Source: Qiania dongpingensis
Lineage (GTDB): Bacteria > Bacillota > Clostridia > Lachnospirales > Lachnospiraceae
Reading direction: 5' to 3'
Assembly (NCBI RefSeq): GCF_014337195.1
Contig: NZ_CP060634.1
Location: forward strand, 2,728,001-2,792,000
Length of the DNA: 64,000 bases
Part shown: positions 24,991 to 33,651 of the stretch, piece by piece
Layout: every line of letters starts with the position of its first letter
Numbering within the stretch: position 1 is the stretch's first letter
The notes under the pieces: model-generated
Told to the model about the DNA's origin: nothing
Seen by the model: only the letters and a program-made list of their open reading frames with translations
Databases searched by the model: none
Program-made: the position numbers and the translations under genes

Positions 24991-26505
24991 TCACGGTTTT
25001 AATGTTGCCTGAACGAGTGTTTTGTGATCGCCTTTTGCGAGCTCCTTTACCCGTTCAGGGGAAAGACCCAGGGCTCTTGTCATGCGTTCGCCGTATTCCG
25101 GATCTGCCCATGTGCAGTGGACGGCATGGCGGTATTTGATATTTTCGGTGACAGGAGCGATATTCCGGGCGGTGTTCTCGATGAGAAGCGCCTTTTTATC
25201 CTCGGAGAGCACGCGCCACAGATCGCCGCCGGCCCGGAAGCAGTCATCGGTGGGATCGTCGGCCGGATCATAGGCATACATGGCGCCGGAAAGATCCAGC
25301 GGCGGCTCCATCACCTCGGGCTGGGCGGCCCAGACTCCCGCGCTGTTGGGGCTGTAAGCCGGAGCCGCGCCGTAATTTCCGTCCACCCGCATGGCGCCGT
25401 CCCGGTGATAGTCGAAAACGGCCGCGTGCTTTGCCTGGTTGACAGGGATCTGATTGGAGTTGACGCCTAAGCGGTAGCGGTGGGCGTCGCCGTAGACGAA
25501 CAGTCTTCCCTGCAGAAATTTATCCGGTGAAAATCCGATGCCGGGGACCACATGGGCTGGGGTAAAAGCCGCCTGCTCCACCTCGGCGAAATAATTCTCA
25601 GGCCAGCGGTTAAGCTCCAGTTCACCTACCTCGATGAGCGGATATTCTTTGTGCCTCCAGATCTTCGTGATATCAAAGGGATTTTCATAATGTTTTTTTG
25701 CCTGTTCTTCGGTCATTACCTGAATGTACATGGTCCATTTAGGGAAATCACCGCGTTCAATGGCCTCCAGGAGGTCGCGGCCGGCGCTCTCACGGTCAGT
25801 CGCACAGACCTCGGCCGCTTCGGCATCCGTCAGGTTTTTGATGCCCTGCTGGGTGCGGAAGTGGAATTTCACCCATACACGTTCATTTTTGGCATTGTAC
25901 ATCGAGAACGTGTGCTCACCATAGAAATGCATGTGCCGAAAACCGTCCGGGATGCCGCGGTCGGACATGACGATGGTGGTCTGATGAAAGGTTTCTGGCA
26001 GAAGAGTCCAGAAATCCCAGTTGTTCTGGGCGCTTCGCATCCCCGTCCGGGGATCCCGCTTGACCGCCCGGTTCAGATCCGGGAAGTTATGTACGTCTCT
26101 CAGGAAGAAGGTAGGGGTGTTGTTGCCGACCAAGTCCCAATTGCCTTCCTCCGTATAGAATTTCACAGCTACGCCGCGGATATCCCGTTCTGCATCCGCG
26201 GCTCCGCGTTCTCCGGCCACGGTAGAGAAGCGGAGGAACAGTTCAGTCTCCTTACCAATCTCTGAAAAAAGCTTTGCTTTGGTGTACTTTGTAATGTCAT
26301 GGGTAACGGTAAATTTTCCATAAGCTCCCCAGCCCTTGGCGTGCATCCGCCGTTCAGGGATCACCTCCCGGTCGAAATGCGCCAGCTTTTCCAGCAGCCA
26401 TACATCCTGGAGCATTACCGGTCCCCGCGGTCCCGCGCTCAGAGAATGTTCATTTTCGGCGACAGGCGCACCGGCTTCATTGGTTAATTTCTTCGAATCG
26501 TTCAT
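24991..26505 (-). CDS. katA: Heme catalase
   Basis: This 504-residue small-subunit catalase breaks hydrogen peroxide down to water and oxygen. The catalytic His55 lies in [14 protein letters not shown], the distal Asn in the VGNNTPTFF segment, and the heme-ligand Tyr in [15 protein letters not shown] (near residue 335). AAAGGAGG precedes the ATG. It is the last gene of a leftward operon with a rhodanese lipoprotein and a hydrolase-like DUF302 protein. In an otherwise anaerobe-type gene set it points to defence against oxygen exposure. Confidence 0.97.
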   Translation of the reverse strand: MNDSKKLTNEAGAPVAENEHSLSAGPRGPVMLQDVWLLEKLAHFDREVIPERRMHAKGWGAYGKFTVTHDITKYTKAKLFSEIGKETELFLRFSTVAGERGAADAERDIRGVAVKFYTEEGNWDLVGNNTPTFFLRDVHNFPDLNRAVKRDPRTGMRSAQNNWDFWTLLPETFHQTTIVMSDRGIPDGFRHMHFYGEHTFSMYNAKNERVWVKFHFRTQQGIKNLTDAEAAEVCATDRESAGRDLLEAIERGDFPKWTMYIQVMTEEQAKKHYENPFDITKIWRHKEYPLIEVGELELNRWPENYFAEVEQAAFTPAHVVPGIGFSPDKFLQGRLFVYGDAHRYRLGVNSNQIPVNQAKHAAVFDYHRDGAMRVDGNYGAAPAYSPNSAGVWAAQPEVMEPPLDLSGAMYAYDPADDPTDDCFRAGGDLWRVLSEDKKALLIENTARNIAPVTENIKYRHAVHCTWADPEYGERMTRALGLSPERVKELAKGDHKTLVQATLKP

Positions 26506-26529
26506 GTTATCAGCCTCCTTTATTATTTA

Positions 26530-28053
26530 TTAGTAAATGCTGCCCGCTTTGCGGACAAGTGTTTCCATGAGCAGTTCCATTTTTTCTATTTCCGGGCGGT
26601 TTTGCAGGCTGTAGTCCGCCGCCATACGTTCAAGGCGGGGAAAGGCAAGCCAGGTGCTGCCCGTTTCGTCCTCCCAGACGGAAATACGGAGCGGCAGCTC
26701 CAGAGAGACGCTCTGATCCGCCTGCATCAGGCCGGTGCCAACTTTGGGAGAACCAAAGACCAGGACCGTGGTGGGACGAAGGGAGAGTCCCGCCTGTTTT
26801 GCATTTTCGGCGTGGTCGAACTTGGCGAATAGAGGAATCTCGCGAGCGGCCAATTCTTTTTCCAGCTTTCCGACCGTTTCCTGAACCGGCAGCTGACCCT
26901 CGAGCAGGTATAATTTGTTGTCGTCATAGTTGGTGGAGAGCAGGTCGCCAAAGGCTCCGGCAATCCTTCGGCCGAGATTTGTGAAATCTACTCCCTCCCG
27001 GTTTGCGAGCAGGGTCACGCAGACCAGCTCATCCGGGTGCGTAAAACGGCTTAAAAATGAGGAATATCCAGGGACAGAGCCTTTGATATCCATGAGTCCG
27101 CGGTGCTTATAGAACTGCCATCCGGCCACGGCGGGAACCTCCTCGCCGCTTGGGAGCTTCCAGGGGGCGTAGATCAGCGAGCGGTGCTCTGGCTCATGGA
27201 TCAGTACGCCTCCTGCGAGTCCGATGTCCCAGAAGGAAATATCCTGCGCCGATGCCCAGATATCAGAGAATCCCCGAAGTGCCGAAGAAGAGACGCGGGG
27301 AATCAGCCTGCCGTCCGGCCCATAACTGGCAGCCGTTTCGGTGGGATCAATATAGGCTCCGTTCTTTTTAAAGATCTGGTGGACATTTTCAGAGAGGGAA
27401 ACATCTTCGTGGACAAATTTATCCAGGTCCTCCGCAAATCCCGTGCGCCGCAGTCCTAAAAATTCAATCTGGCGCTGTGTGACGAAGTCATGATAGGTTT
27501 TTCCGCTCACTCGTTCAATGATTTCCGTCAGCAGCAGAAAGTTGGTGGCGCTCTGCTCTACATTCGTTCCGGGAGCAAATGTCAGGGGACGGCCTGCGGC
27601 GAGTTCTATGAGCCGGCTGAATTCCCATTCCTGGTGCGGGTCCCATGCTTCACTTTTGCGGTAATCCGGCAGGCCGGACGCGTGGCGCAGCAGCTGAAGA
27701 AGAGTGATCTTTTGCCACGTTTTCGGGATATCTGGGATGTATGTGCCGACATTGTCCGAAAGATTCAGTCTGCTGTCTTCGTATAGCTGCATTGCCGCCA
27801 CGGCGGCAAACGCCTGAGAAATCGGTCCGGATGGCCACATGGTGTTGGCGGAGGCAAGACGCTTCTGCCCCGCGTCGGAAAGACCGTATCCTACAACTCG
27901 CGGAATGTACGGAGCCTGTACGATGGCAAGGGTCAGGCCGGGGATTTTCTTCCGCCGCATAAATTCCCAGATCATCTGGTCTACAGTCTCACCGAGGTAG
28001 GAGACATCGGCACTGCCTCTCATTTTCATGGTTTCACGTTCTCGTGTGTTCAT
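26530..28053 (-). CDS. Catalytically dead serine-hydrolase-like protein fused to DUF302
   Basis: Residues 20-360 have the penicillin-binding/beta-lactamase-class C fold (LLQLLRHASGLPDY, FLLLTEIIERVSGKTY, LGLRRTGF). Yet the SxxK motif reads P77-I-S-Q80 where relatives have S-I-S-K, the Tyr-Ser-Asn motif reads Gln-Ser-Ala in VEQSATNFLLL, and the His-x-Gly triad is lost before GSVPGYSSF. Residues 375-495 form a DUF302 domain (QETVGKLEKELAAREIPLF, LPLRISVWEDE). A binding or sensor function is likelier than hydrolysis. It has no signal peptide. The ribosome site GAGAGGAAGG supports ATG 28053. Catalase follows after 24 bp. Confidence 0.8.
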   Translation of the reverse strand: MNTRERETMKMRGSADVSYLGETVDQMIWEFMRRKKIPGLTLAIVQAPYIPRVVGYGLSDAGQKRLASANTMWPSGPISQAFAAVAAMQLYEDSRLNLSDNVGTYIPDIPKTWQKITLLQLLRHASGLPDYRKSEAWDPHQEWEFSRLIELAAGRPLTFAPGTNVEQSATNFLLLTEIIERVSGKTYHDFVTQRQIEFLGLRRTGFAEDLDKFVHEDVSLSENVHQIFKKNGAYIDPTETAASYGPDGRLIPRVSSSALRGFSDIWASAQDISFWDIGLAGGVLIHEPEHRSLIYAPWKLPSGEEVPAVAGWQFYKHRGLMDIKGSVPGYSSFLSRFTHPDELVCVTLLANREGVDFTNLGRRIAGAFGDLLSTNYDDNKLYLLEGQLPVQETVGKLEKELAAREIPLFAKFDHAENAKQAGLSLRPTTVLVFGSPKVGTGLMQADQSVSLELPLRISVWEDETGSTWLAFPRLERMAADYSLQNRPEIEKMELLMETLVRKAGSIY

Positions 28054-28115
28054 ATTGCCTTCCTCTCTGTGTCAGTGATATCTAATGACGTATACCACTG
28101 CCGCGAATCAGCAGT

Positions 28116-28526
28116 TTATTTGCCGCTGCCGCCAATAGTTTCATAAGGCCAGTCCACAATTCCGCCGAAATCGTAGATCTGCGTGTAGCCTAATTTCACC
28201 AGTTTGTCTGATGCCTGTTTACTGCGTACACCGGTACGGCAGTGGATCAAGAGTACCGCATCCTTATCAGGCAGCAATTCAGGCGGTTCCGTTCCAATGG
28301 ATTCCACCGGTACCAGCACGGCATCAGGAATATGTTTTTCGGCGTATTCCTCTGCCGTGCGGACGTCCACCACGGTGACGCCGCCCTCATCGAGCATTTT
28401 CTTGGCTTCTTCCGCCGTGATCTTGTGGTAGGCTTCCCCATCGGACGGCTTGCTTTTTGAAGAACAGGCGGCGAACAGTACTGCACAGCATATAGCAAGA
28501 GTTAAAACTAACGGCATTCGTTTCAT
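28116..28526 (-). CDS. Rhodanese-domain lipoprotein
   Basis: The 136-residue protein has a lipoprotein signal (lipobox FAAC, Cys near 21) and one rhodanese domain. The active-site loop is HCRTGVRS with the persulfide cysteine, and VVDVRTAEEYAEKHIPDA is the conserved first motif. It would carry sulfane sulfur outside the membrane. It is the first gene of the leftward operon with 26530 and 24991, 62 bp upstream of the former, and has a near-consensus promoter with a palindrome over the start region. Confidence 0.92.
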   Translation of the reverse strand: MKRMPLVLTLAICCAVLFAACSSKSKPSDGEAYHKITAEEAKKMLDEGGVTVVDVRTAEEYAEKHIPDAVLVPVESIGTEPPELLPDKDAVLLIHCRTGVRSKQASDKLVKLGYTQIYDFGGIVDWPYETIGGSGK

Positions 28527-28557
28527 GAGCTTCCCTCTCTGTTCTGTATATATTTTT

Positions 28558-28576
28558 ATTACAGTTATATTGTAAT
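28558..28576. promoter_or_regulatory. Palindromic operator candidate of the catalase operon
   Basis: ATTACA (28558-28563) and TGTAAT (28571-28576) form a perfect inverted repeat with a 7-bp centre. It overlaps the -10 edge and the likely start of transcription, so a repressor is expected; PerR/Fur- or ArsR-type proteins use sites of this sort. Confidence 0.45.
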
Positions 28577-28603
28577 AATAGCAGGTACAGTATAGGCTGT
28601 CAA
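28575..28603 (-). promoter_or_regulatory. Promoter of the rhodanese-catalase operon
   Basis: On the minus strand TTGACA (28603-28598) and TATTAT (28580-28575) are 17 bp apart. Confidence 0.7.
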
Positions 28604-28762
28604 GAGAAGATTATAAAATTTTGTTACAAATGGTAAATAATCAGAGAATAATGGATTTTTCTTGTAACTGGCGGAAGATTGGATGGATGGAAGTATTTTC
28701 GAATTTCTCTTGTTACGATAAGACATTTAAAATCATCGGACAACCTGCTTTCGACATTTTTA

Positions 28763-28791
28763 TTGACTTTATTTTACCAACCGGATATAAT
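28763..28791 (+). promoter_or_regulatory. Promoter of the LytTR regulator at 28912
   Basis: TTGACT (28763-28768) and TATAAT (28786-28791) have a 17-bp spacer. The rest of the 28604-28911 gap is AT-rich and I see no gene in it. Confidence 0.65.
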
Positions 28792-28804
28792 GATTTCATA
28801 GAAA

Positions 28805-28891
28805 AGCGGCGTTGGGAAATACTCCCGGCGCCGCTCATTTTATGAAGGCCTGCGGAGAACCCGCAGATGTGGCCGGCCTTTGAAGGCCGGC
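28805..28891 (+). promoter_or_regulatory. Leader hairpins before the 28912 gene
   Basis: Three stems follow the promoter: AGCGGCG (28805-28811) with CGCCGCT (28829-28835), TGCGG (28851-28855) with CCGCA (28861-28865), and GCCGGCCTT (28872-28880) with AAGGCCGGC (28883-28891). The first is followed by CATTTTA and is terminator-like; the last sits about 10 nt before the ribosome site. Confidence 0.4.
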
Positions 28892-28911
28892 ATCCGAAGT
28901 GAGGTGAGACT

Positions 28912-29616
28912 GTGTACCGTATTATGGTCTGCGACGATGATAAAGCTGACCGGGAGAAGACAGAAGCTTTAGTCATCCGCTTAATGGAAAGGCTGGGTGA
29001 AGCCTGCCGGACGGAATATGCGGCGTCTCCGGAAGAGTTACTGAGAGCCAGGGAAAAGGGGGCGGAATGGGATCTGATCCTTTTGGATATTCTGATGGAC
29101 GGGCCTTCGGGCCTTCAGCTGGCGGAGGAACTGCACCGGGACGGCGACGGGACAGACGTGGTATTTGTCACCAGCTGCGCGGAATATGCACTGGAGGGAT
29201 ACCGTTCCTATCCGGTGAGCTATCTGCTCAAACCTTTGACGAAAGAGAACCTGATGCCGGTATTGGAGCACTGCTTGTCCCGCTGGCGCGAAGAACCGTT
29301 TTTAAACCTGGATATCGGGGAAGGAGGCAGGGAAATGGTGCCCCTAAAGGAGATCTGCTATATTGAAGTGTTCCGCCGGGAGCTGGTGGTGCACTGTGCC
29401 GGCCGGGACGTCACGGGCACGGGGGCGCTCTCGGCCGTCATAAAACAGCTGCCCGCCACAAAATTTTACAGAAGTCACAGGAGCTTTCTTGTCAATCTGG
29501 AATGGGTCACCGGGATCCAGCGCTATCACTATATCCTGAAAGACAGAAATACGGTTCCGATCGCGGTGCGGAGCTATGCGGAGGCGCAGCAGAAATGGCT
29601 GGACTATTTTAGCTGA
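28912..29616 (+). CDS. LytTR-family response regulator
   Basis: The 234-residue protein has a receiver domain (residues 1-120; acidic CDDDK pocket, phospho-acceptor Asp in ILLDILMDG, Thr/Ser in FVTSCAEY, Lys in LLKPLTKEN). A LytTR DNA-binding domain follows (about 130-230; EICYIEVFRRELVVH and FYRSHRSFLVNLEWV). Translation starts at GTG 28912 after a GAGGTGAG site. Its last 8 bp overlap the end of the convergent kinase gene at 29609-31447, its probable partner. AgrA/ComE-like regulators of this type often control peptide secretion. Confidence 0.92.
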   Translation: MYRIMVCDDDKADREKTEALVIRLMERLGEACRTEYAASPEELLRAREKGAEWDLILLDILMDGPSGLQLAEELHRDGDGTDVVFVTSCAEYALEGYRSYPVSYLLKPLTKENLMPVLEHCLSRWREEPFLNLDIGEGGREMVPLKEICYIEVFRRELVVHCAGRDVTGTGALSAVIKQLPATKFYRSHRSFLVNLEWVTGIQRYHYILKDRNTVPIAVRSYAEAQQKWLDYFS

Positions 29617-31447
29617 CGGAGCTGGGCAGGGACAAGATTCCGCGGACCGTAAAGGTTCCGTTCTCTTTCACAGCGCTCATGGCGCCGCTGTACTTTTCCG
29701 TGATGCGGGCTATCGCCGGCAGGCCAAGGCCGTGATTTTGGCTGTCCTGCTTCGTAGTGGGAAACGGCCCGGAGCTTTTTCCGGGGCCGGCGGAGTTGAC
29801 GCAGAGAAAGGACAGCAGGTTCCCGTTCAGGGACATTTCAAAGCGGATATATGGCTTCACCTCGCGGGGAAGAGAAGTACAGGCTTCCACGGCGTTCTGC
29901 AGGAGATTGGAAAGCAGAGTGCAGAGCTCTGCGTCCGAAAACGCCAGTTGATCCGGCACAAGGACAAGGCAGTCCACCTTTATTCCTTTTTGGCGCGCCG
30001 GCTCCAGATAGCTGCACAGCATGGCGTTGATGAGAAAGTGGCCGGAGTAGTACAGGGAAGGGAGCGCGTTCTTTTCATTTCGGAGTACACGAAGGTATTC
30101 TTCGAGACGCGGAAGGCTTCCTTCTTTACAGAGAGCGGATAATGCTTCGATATGATGATTCAGCTCATGCTTCATGGCCCTGACTTGCCTGGCGTTTTTC
30201 TGCATCTGTGCTGCGCTCTCAGCCGCAAACCGGTATTGCAGAGATACGGTTTGGAGCTCCCTGCTTTCTCTCAAAAGGGAGAGAATACGGCGGACCATCA
30301 TGACGGCAAACAAAAGAACTAGGAGGACGCCTGCGTACTCATTCTGCCACAGTCCGCGGATCGGTTCAAACATGTTGGAATCCCACAGATCAATCAGGAC
30401 ACTGACTCCGAGAACGGCGGCCGCCCCCATGATCAGAGCGGCAGATTCCGAATTTTTCCGATAAAGCCCGATGCCTGTCAGGACTGCCAGGACGGCCCAG
30501 ACGAAAAGCTTGTACCAGTCGGTAAAGAAACCGTAGAATTTGACGAAGCCGCCGTCAGCGGGTATGAGGACCAGGACGGAGAACGCAGTAAAAAGACATG
30601 CGGCGAGGAGAAACGGCCGCAGCGCCCGGCGGTACCATTTTTCCCGTTCCAGGTGTGCCGACAGAGCGGCCAGATGGACGGCTTGAGCCAGCACAAAAAG
30701 CCAGGAAGAATCCTCAGCCGCATACCAGAGCCTGCCCGCAGCGCCTGCCTGCCAGATGAGGGGATGGGCGCAGTAAACGGAAAAAGCCAGGCACAGAAGG
30801 CCGAAATGGAAGAACAGCTTGTCCCTGTATTTGGACAGCCACACCGCCGCGGAAAATAAAGCAAGGGTCAGTCCGGAAAAGCAGACCGCGGTATAACATA
30901 AGGTGCGGATGAAGAACAGACGGCTGATCTCCTCCGGGGTTCCCAGGGCGGGAGGATAAGTCAGTCCGCTGTAGTAGTGGTCTTGGTTTACAGTCTCCAA
31001 GGTGAGCAGGGTATCCGGTCCGCCCACCGGGACGGCGGCCTGGGTCCCGTCCCCGTCGGTGACTGCGGGGACGCCGTTTATATATAAGGTATATTGTGTG
31101 AAGATAGTAGGAATCTCCAGGAGAAGGATACGGGGAGCGCCTTCATACCGGAGGGTGAGAGTATAAGTTCCCGTTCCGAAGGGGGAATTCCTTTCGGACA
31201 GATAGGAAAAATTGGAATACTGCCCGATAAAGACTTCCTGCCCGTCCAGCAGCCATCCGTCTATCAAAAATAACGGACGGCCGAGGTCGGATTCGGAGAA
31301 GGCAAACACACCGTTTTCCCCATATGGAGGGCCGGCGGTATATTTGTTGTCGGCCCTGTAAGCGAGGGCCAGGAGCAGAGAAAAAATCAGCAGCGCGGCG
31401 GCAGCGGGAGCTGAGGAAAGGAAGTGTCTTTTATGGATTTTTCGCAT
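29609..31447 (-). CDS. 7TM sensor histidine kinase with GHKL ATPase
   Basis: The 612-residue protein has an N-terminal signal/anchor helix (about 12-30), an extracellular 7TMR-DISM-like beta domain (about 40-175), seven helices (about 180-395) and a coiled-coil linker. The dimerisation helix has MKHELNHHIEALSAL with the likely phospho-His. The C-terminal GHKL ATPase shows LLSNLLQNAVEAC (N box) and QNHGLGLPAIARI (G box). It is convergent with its likely regulator at 28912 (8-bp overlap) and overlaps the start of the divergent 31433 gene by 15 bp. The 7TMR-DISM layout suggests sensing of an extracellular small molecule or carbohydrate. Confidence 0.88.
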   Translation of the reverse strand: MRKIHKRHFLSSAPAAAALLIFSLLLALAYRADNKYTAGPPYGENGVFAFSESDLGRPLFLIDGWLLDGQEVFIGQYSNFSYLSERNSPFGTGTYTLTLRYEGAPRILLLEIPTIFTQYTLYINGVPAVTDGDGTQAAVPVGGPDTLLTLETVNQDHYYSGLTYPPALGTPEEISRLFFIRTLCYTAVCFSGLTLALFSAAVWLSKYRDKLFFHFGLLCLAFSVYCAHPLIWQAGAAGRLWYAAEDSSWLFVLAQAVHLAALSAHLEREKWYRRALRPFLLAACLFTAFSVLVLIPADGGFVKFYGFFTDWYKLFVWAVLAVLTGIGLYRKNSESAALIMGAAAVLGVSVLIDLWDSNMFEPIRGLWQNEYAGVLLVLLFAVMMVRRILSLLRESRELQTVSLQYRFAAESAAQMQKNARQVRAMKHELNHHIEALSALCKEGSLPRLEEYLRVLRNEKNALPSLYYSGHFLINAMLCSYLEPARQKGIKVDCLVLVPDQLAFSDAELCTLLSNLLQNAVEACTSLPREVKPYIRFEMSLNGNLLSFLCVNSAGPGKSSGPFPTTKQDSQNHGLGLPAIARITEKYSGAMSAVKENGTFTVRGILSLPSSVS

Positions 31448-33367
31448 TGCAGAGCCTTTCTTATGCTGTGTGCGCTGTTGCTGTTTGGCGCGGCGGCGCA
31501 GGTATGTGCGGCAGACAGCGGACTGACAGGTTATTATGAAGATATTGAGCCGAAGGAGGATCTGTACCTCCCTTCCGGTGCCAGCTACGAGGATTTTAAA
31601 AGCGAAGCGGGCTGGTTTAGGTGGCTGTACTTAAACGGGGATGAATCGGAAGATCCTCTGTTCTTCCCGGTTGAATGGGATCAGTCGGAATATGAGGGCG
31701 CCTTGAGCAGAGGAGAAAAGGTTTTTTCTGTTCATGGAGAATATAAGCCGCCGGATCCGGAGTCTCAGGCGTGGGATGAGACGACCCATGACAGATGGGA
31801 TTCTGGCGAAATCCAGATTAAACCTGGGAGCGCCATAGAGATCATTGTCCATATCCGCCCTGAGGATTTGGTCACAGTCTATAAACCCAGTCCCGACATG
31901 CAGATTCAGACAATCTGGATAGACCGGGATTCGCCTCCGGACTTTTCTTCCTTGTATTTGGCCAAATATGATTGCCTGATACAGGAAGAAAGTCCCTATG
32001 ATACGGAATGGCTGGATTTCAGAATCATCTGGGATGAAGCATCTTATGTAAAAGGACTTCAAAGCGGGGCCGGCAGCTTTGAGGTCACGGGGATTTATAG
32101 TGAGCCCTTTTATCCGGAAACGTGGCAGCAGGAACTTTATGAAGCGGGGCTGATTCGTTCAGAAGGCCGTACCTTTGTTGTGGTACGAGTTAAAGATCCC
32201 GAGGAACAGATTTACGAGAATCCGTACAGCAGCCGCTTCGGCTATATGTTTCCCCATGAACTGAATGTCTATATCCGTCCGGATACCGGATTTAACGAGG
32301 CATTTTTGCCGGCGCTTGGAACCCTGACCATATCTGCCGGAGAAGCGGGCACGATAATGGAATTTGGCCTGGAATGGGATAGGGCAGAGTATGAAGCGGG
32401 AATCGCCGGCGGTGAGGACAGTTTTACCGTTTCCGGACACTACGGGCTTAACCCTGGATGGAGCGCAGAAGACCAGGATCGTTTTAAGGATGGACACATA
32501 AGGATTGCCGGAGGCACGCCTGAGCCTATCCTCACGGTACATCTCCTGCGGGAGGATCTGCCTTTTACAGTGAAGATGCAGAACCGGGGCGGAGAGCTGA
32601 TTCCTACCTTTACTTTTCCCTGGCCAAACGGTGCAAAGGAGGTGAACTGGTCCTTTTCCTTTGACAAAGAAACCTGGTATCAGGGGAGCCTTTTATGGAG
32701 CTCGGAGTATGAATACAACGATGCATATGACACCGGCGTCGTCTATGATGAGGACGACAGGATGATCGCAGTCCCCGAGGAAGCGCCTGTTCCGCTCTAT
32801 TGCAAGCTGACAGTGACAGGCTCTGCTTTTGCCGGTGAAACGAAGATCATGAAAGTTTCGCCGGATGGGGAAGGAAACTGGACCATGGACGAGGATCAGA
32901 GCGGCGATCACGGAGGAGGCGGACAGGGGGAACATGACCGCCCGGGGAAGGCAGAGACGGAAGACAGCAAAGTCTCTCCTGCGCCGGACATTCCGTCTCC
33001 CCCGGAGGAAGAGGCGGCCTCAGAATCCTACAAGGAACGGGAAACAGTTCCAGTATCTATATCCCTGAAAGACTTGCCGGCAGCGGAAACGGCCGGAGCA
33101 GTACCCTGCTGGCCCTCCGGGAACCAAGCTGCCGCGGAAGAATCCGCGGAACCTGTTGCAGAGCGGGAAGCGGAGGACGAGACGGCGTCTCTCAGGGAAG
33201 AGGCGGCCGATTCGGAGGACAGAGACAATGCACAGATTCCTGCGAAAAACGCAGGAATCCAGCCTTTTGCGGGACATACGCTTAAATATATCGCTGCTGC
33301 CGCTGCTACGGTTCTGCTCATATTGTTTGGCATCAGCCTGGAAATACACCATAAAAAGAAACCATAA
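31433..33367 (+). CDS. Surface protein with Ig-like repeats and C-terminal membrane anchor
   Basis: The 644-residue protein begins with a signal peptide (hydrophobic 8-23, AAAQVCAAD cleavage region). Three repeats share the pattern WDxxxY followed by G-rich turn, F-x-V-x-G-x-Y (FPVEWDQSEY, FRIIWDEASY, FGLEWDRAEY), like bacterial Ig-like group 4 domains. An acidic Glu/Ala/Ser-rich stalk (about 480-610) ends in one C-terminal helix and a short basic tail. ATG 33 codons into other frames was not used; ATG 31433 fits GAGGAAAGG better than GTG 31424. The start lies inside the divergent kinase gene. Confidence 0.75.
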   Translation: MDFSHCRAFLMLCALLLFGAAAQVCAADSGLTGYYEDIEPKEDLYLPSGASYEDFKSEAGWFRWLYLNGDESEDPLFFPVEWDQSEYEGALSRGEKVFSVHGEYKPPDPESQAWDETTHDRWDSGEIQIKPGSAIEIIVHIRPEDLVTVYKPSPDMQIQTIWIDRDSPPDFSSLYLAKYDCLIQEESPYDTEWLDFRIIWDEASYVKGLQSGAGSFEVTGIYSEPFYPETWQQELYEAGLIRSEGRTFVVVRVKDPEEQIYENPYSSRFGYMFPHELNVYIRPDTGFNEAFLPALGTLTISAGEAGTIMEFGLEWDRAEYEAGIAGGEDSFTVSGHYGLNPGWSAEDQDRFKDGHIRIAGGTPEPILTVHLLREDLPFTVKMQNRGGELIPTFTFPWPNGAKEVNWSFSFDKETWYQGSLLWSSEYEYNDAYDTGVVYDEDDRMIAVPEEAPVPLYCKLTVTGSAFAGETKIMKVSPDGEGNWTMDEDQSGDHGGGGQGEHDRPGKAETEDSKVSPAPDIPSPPEEEAASESYKERETVPVSISLKDLPAAETAGAVPCWPSGNQAAAEESAEPVAEREAEDETASLREEAADSEDRDNAQIPAKNAGIQPFAGHTLKYIAAAAATVLLILFGISLEIHHKKKP

Positions 33368-33373
33368 AGAGAG

Positions 33374-33403
33374 AAAGCGCCATTGCACAATGGTGCTTTT
33401 TTT
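33374..33403 (+). terminator. Terminator after the Ig-like surface protein gene
   Basis: AAGCGCCATT pairs with AATGGTGCTT (one G-U) around a GCAC loop and is followed by TTTTT. The remaining gap to 33537 is AT-rich without a gene. Confidence 0.8.
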
Positions 33404-33537
33404 CTAAGATAGGCTTTTCCAATTTGTTCTTAATTTAACATACTAAATTCTATACGTCAACGGAATGGTATATCATTCGTACCCTATTTCCGTCATTCAT
33501 GCGGAGTCTCTCCTATTTTCCATTTCTTTTGCTATAA

Positions 33538-33592
33538 TGTGAAAAATCCTGCAATTCATGTCGAATATCCCACGGATTTTGTCAATTATCCC
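33538..33592 (+). promoter_or_regulatory. Three LytTR-type direct repeats, 21-bp period
   Basis: TGTGAAAAATCCT (33538), TGTCGAATATCCC (33559) and TGTCAATTATCCC (33580) start exactly 21 bp apart, two helical turns. LytTR proteins bind direct repeats with this spacing. They precede the LytTR regulator/kinase operon; a poor -10 (near 33615-33620) and no clear -35 fit an activator-dependent promoter. A TATAAT at 33534-33539 overlaps the first repeat. Confidence 0.65.
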
Positions 33593-33651
33593 GACTGAGC
33601 GCGCAGGAAGGGAATTTATGGTAATTTATTATCGGAAGGGAGGGATTTCGG

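Noticed and set aside
28621..28845. 74-codon plus-strand frame before the LytTR regulator
   Set aside because: It crosses the promoter at 28763-28791 and a terminator-like hairpin and has no ribosome site.
33534..33539. TATAAT as the -10 of the 33652 promoter
   Set aside because: No -35 element lies 16-18 bp upstream, and it overlaps the first LytTR repeat; an activator-dependent promoter downstream is more likely, so it is only mentioned.
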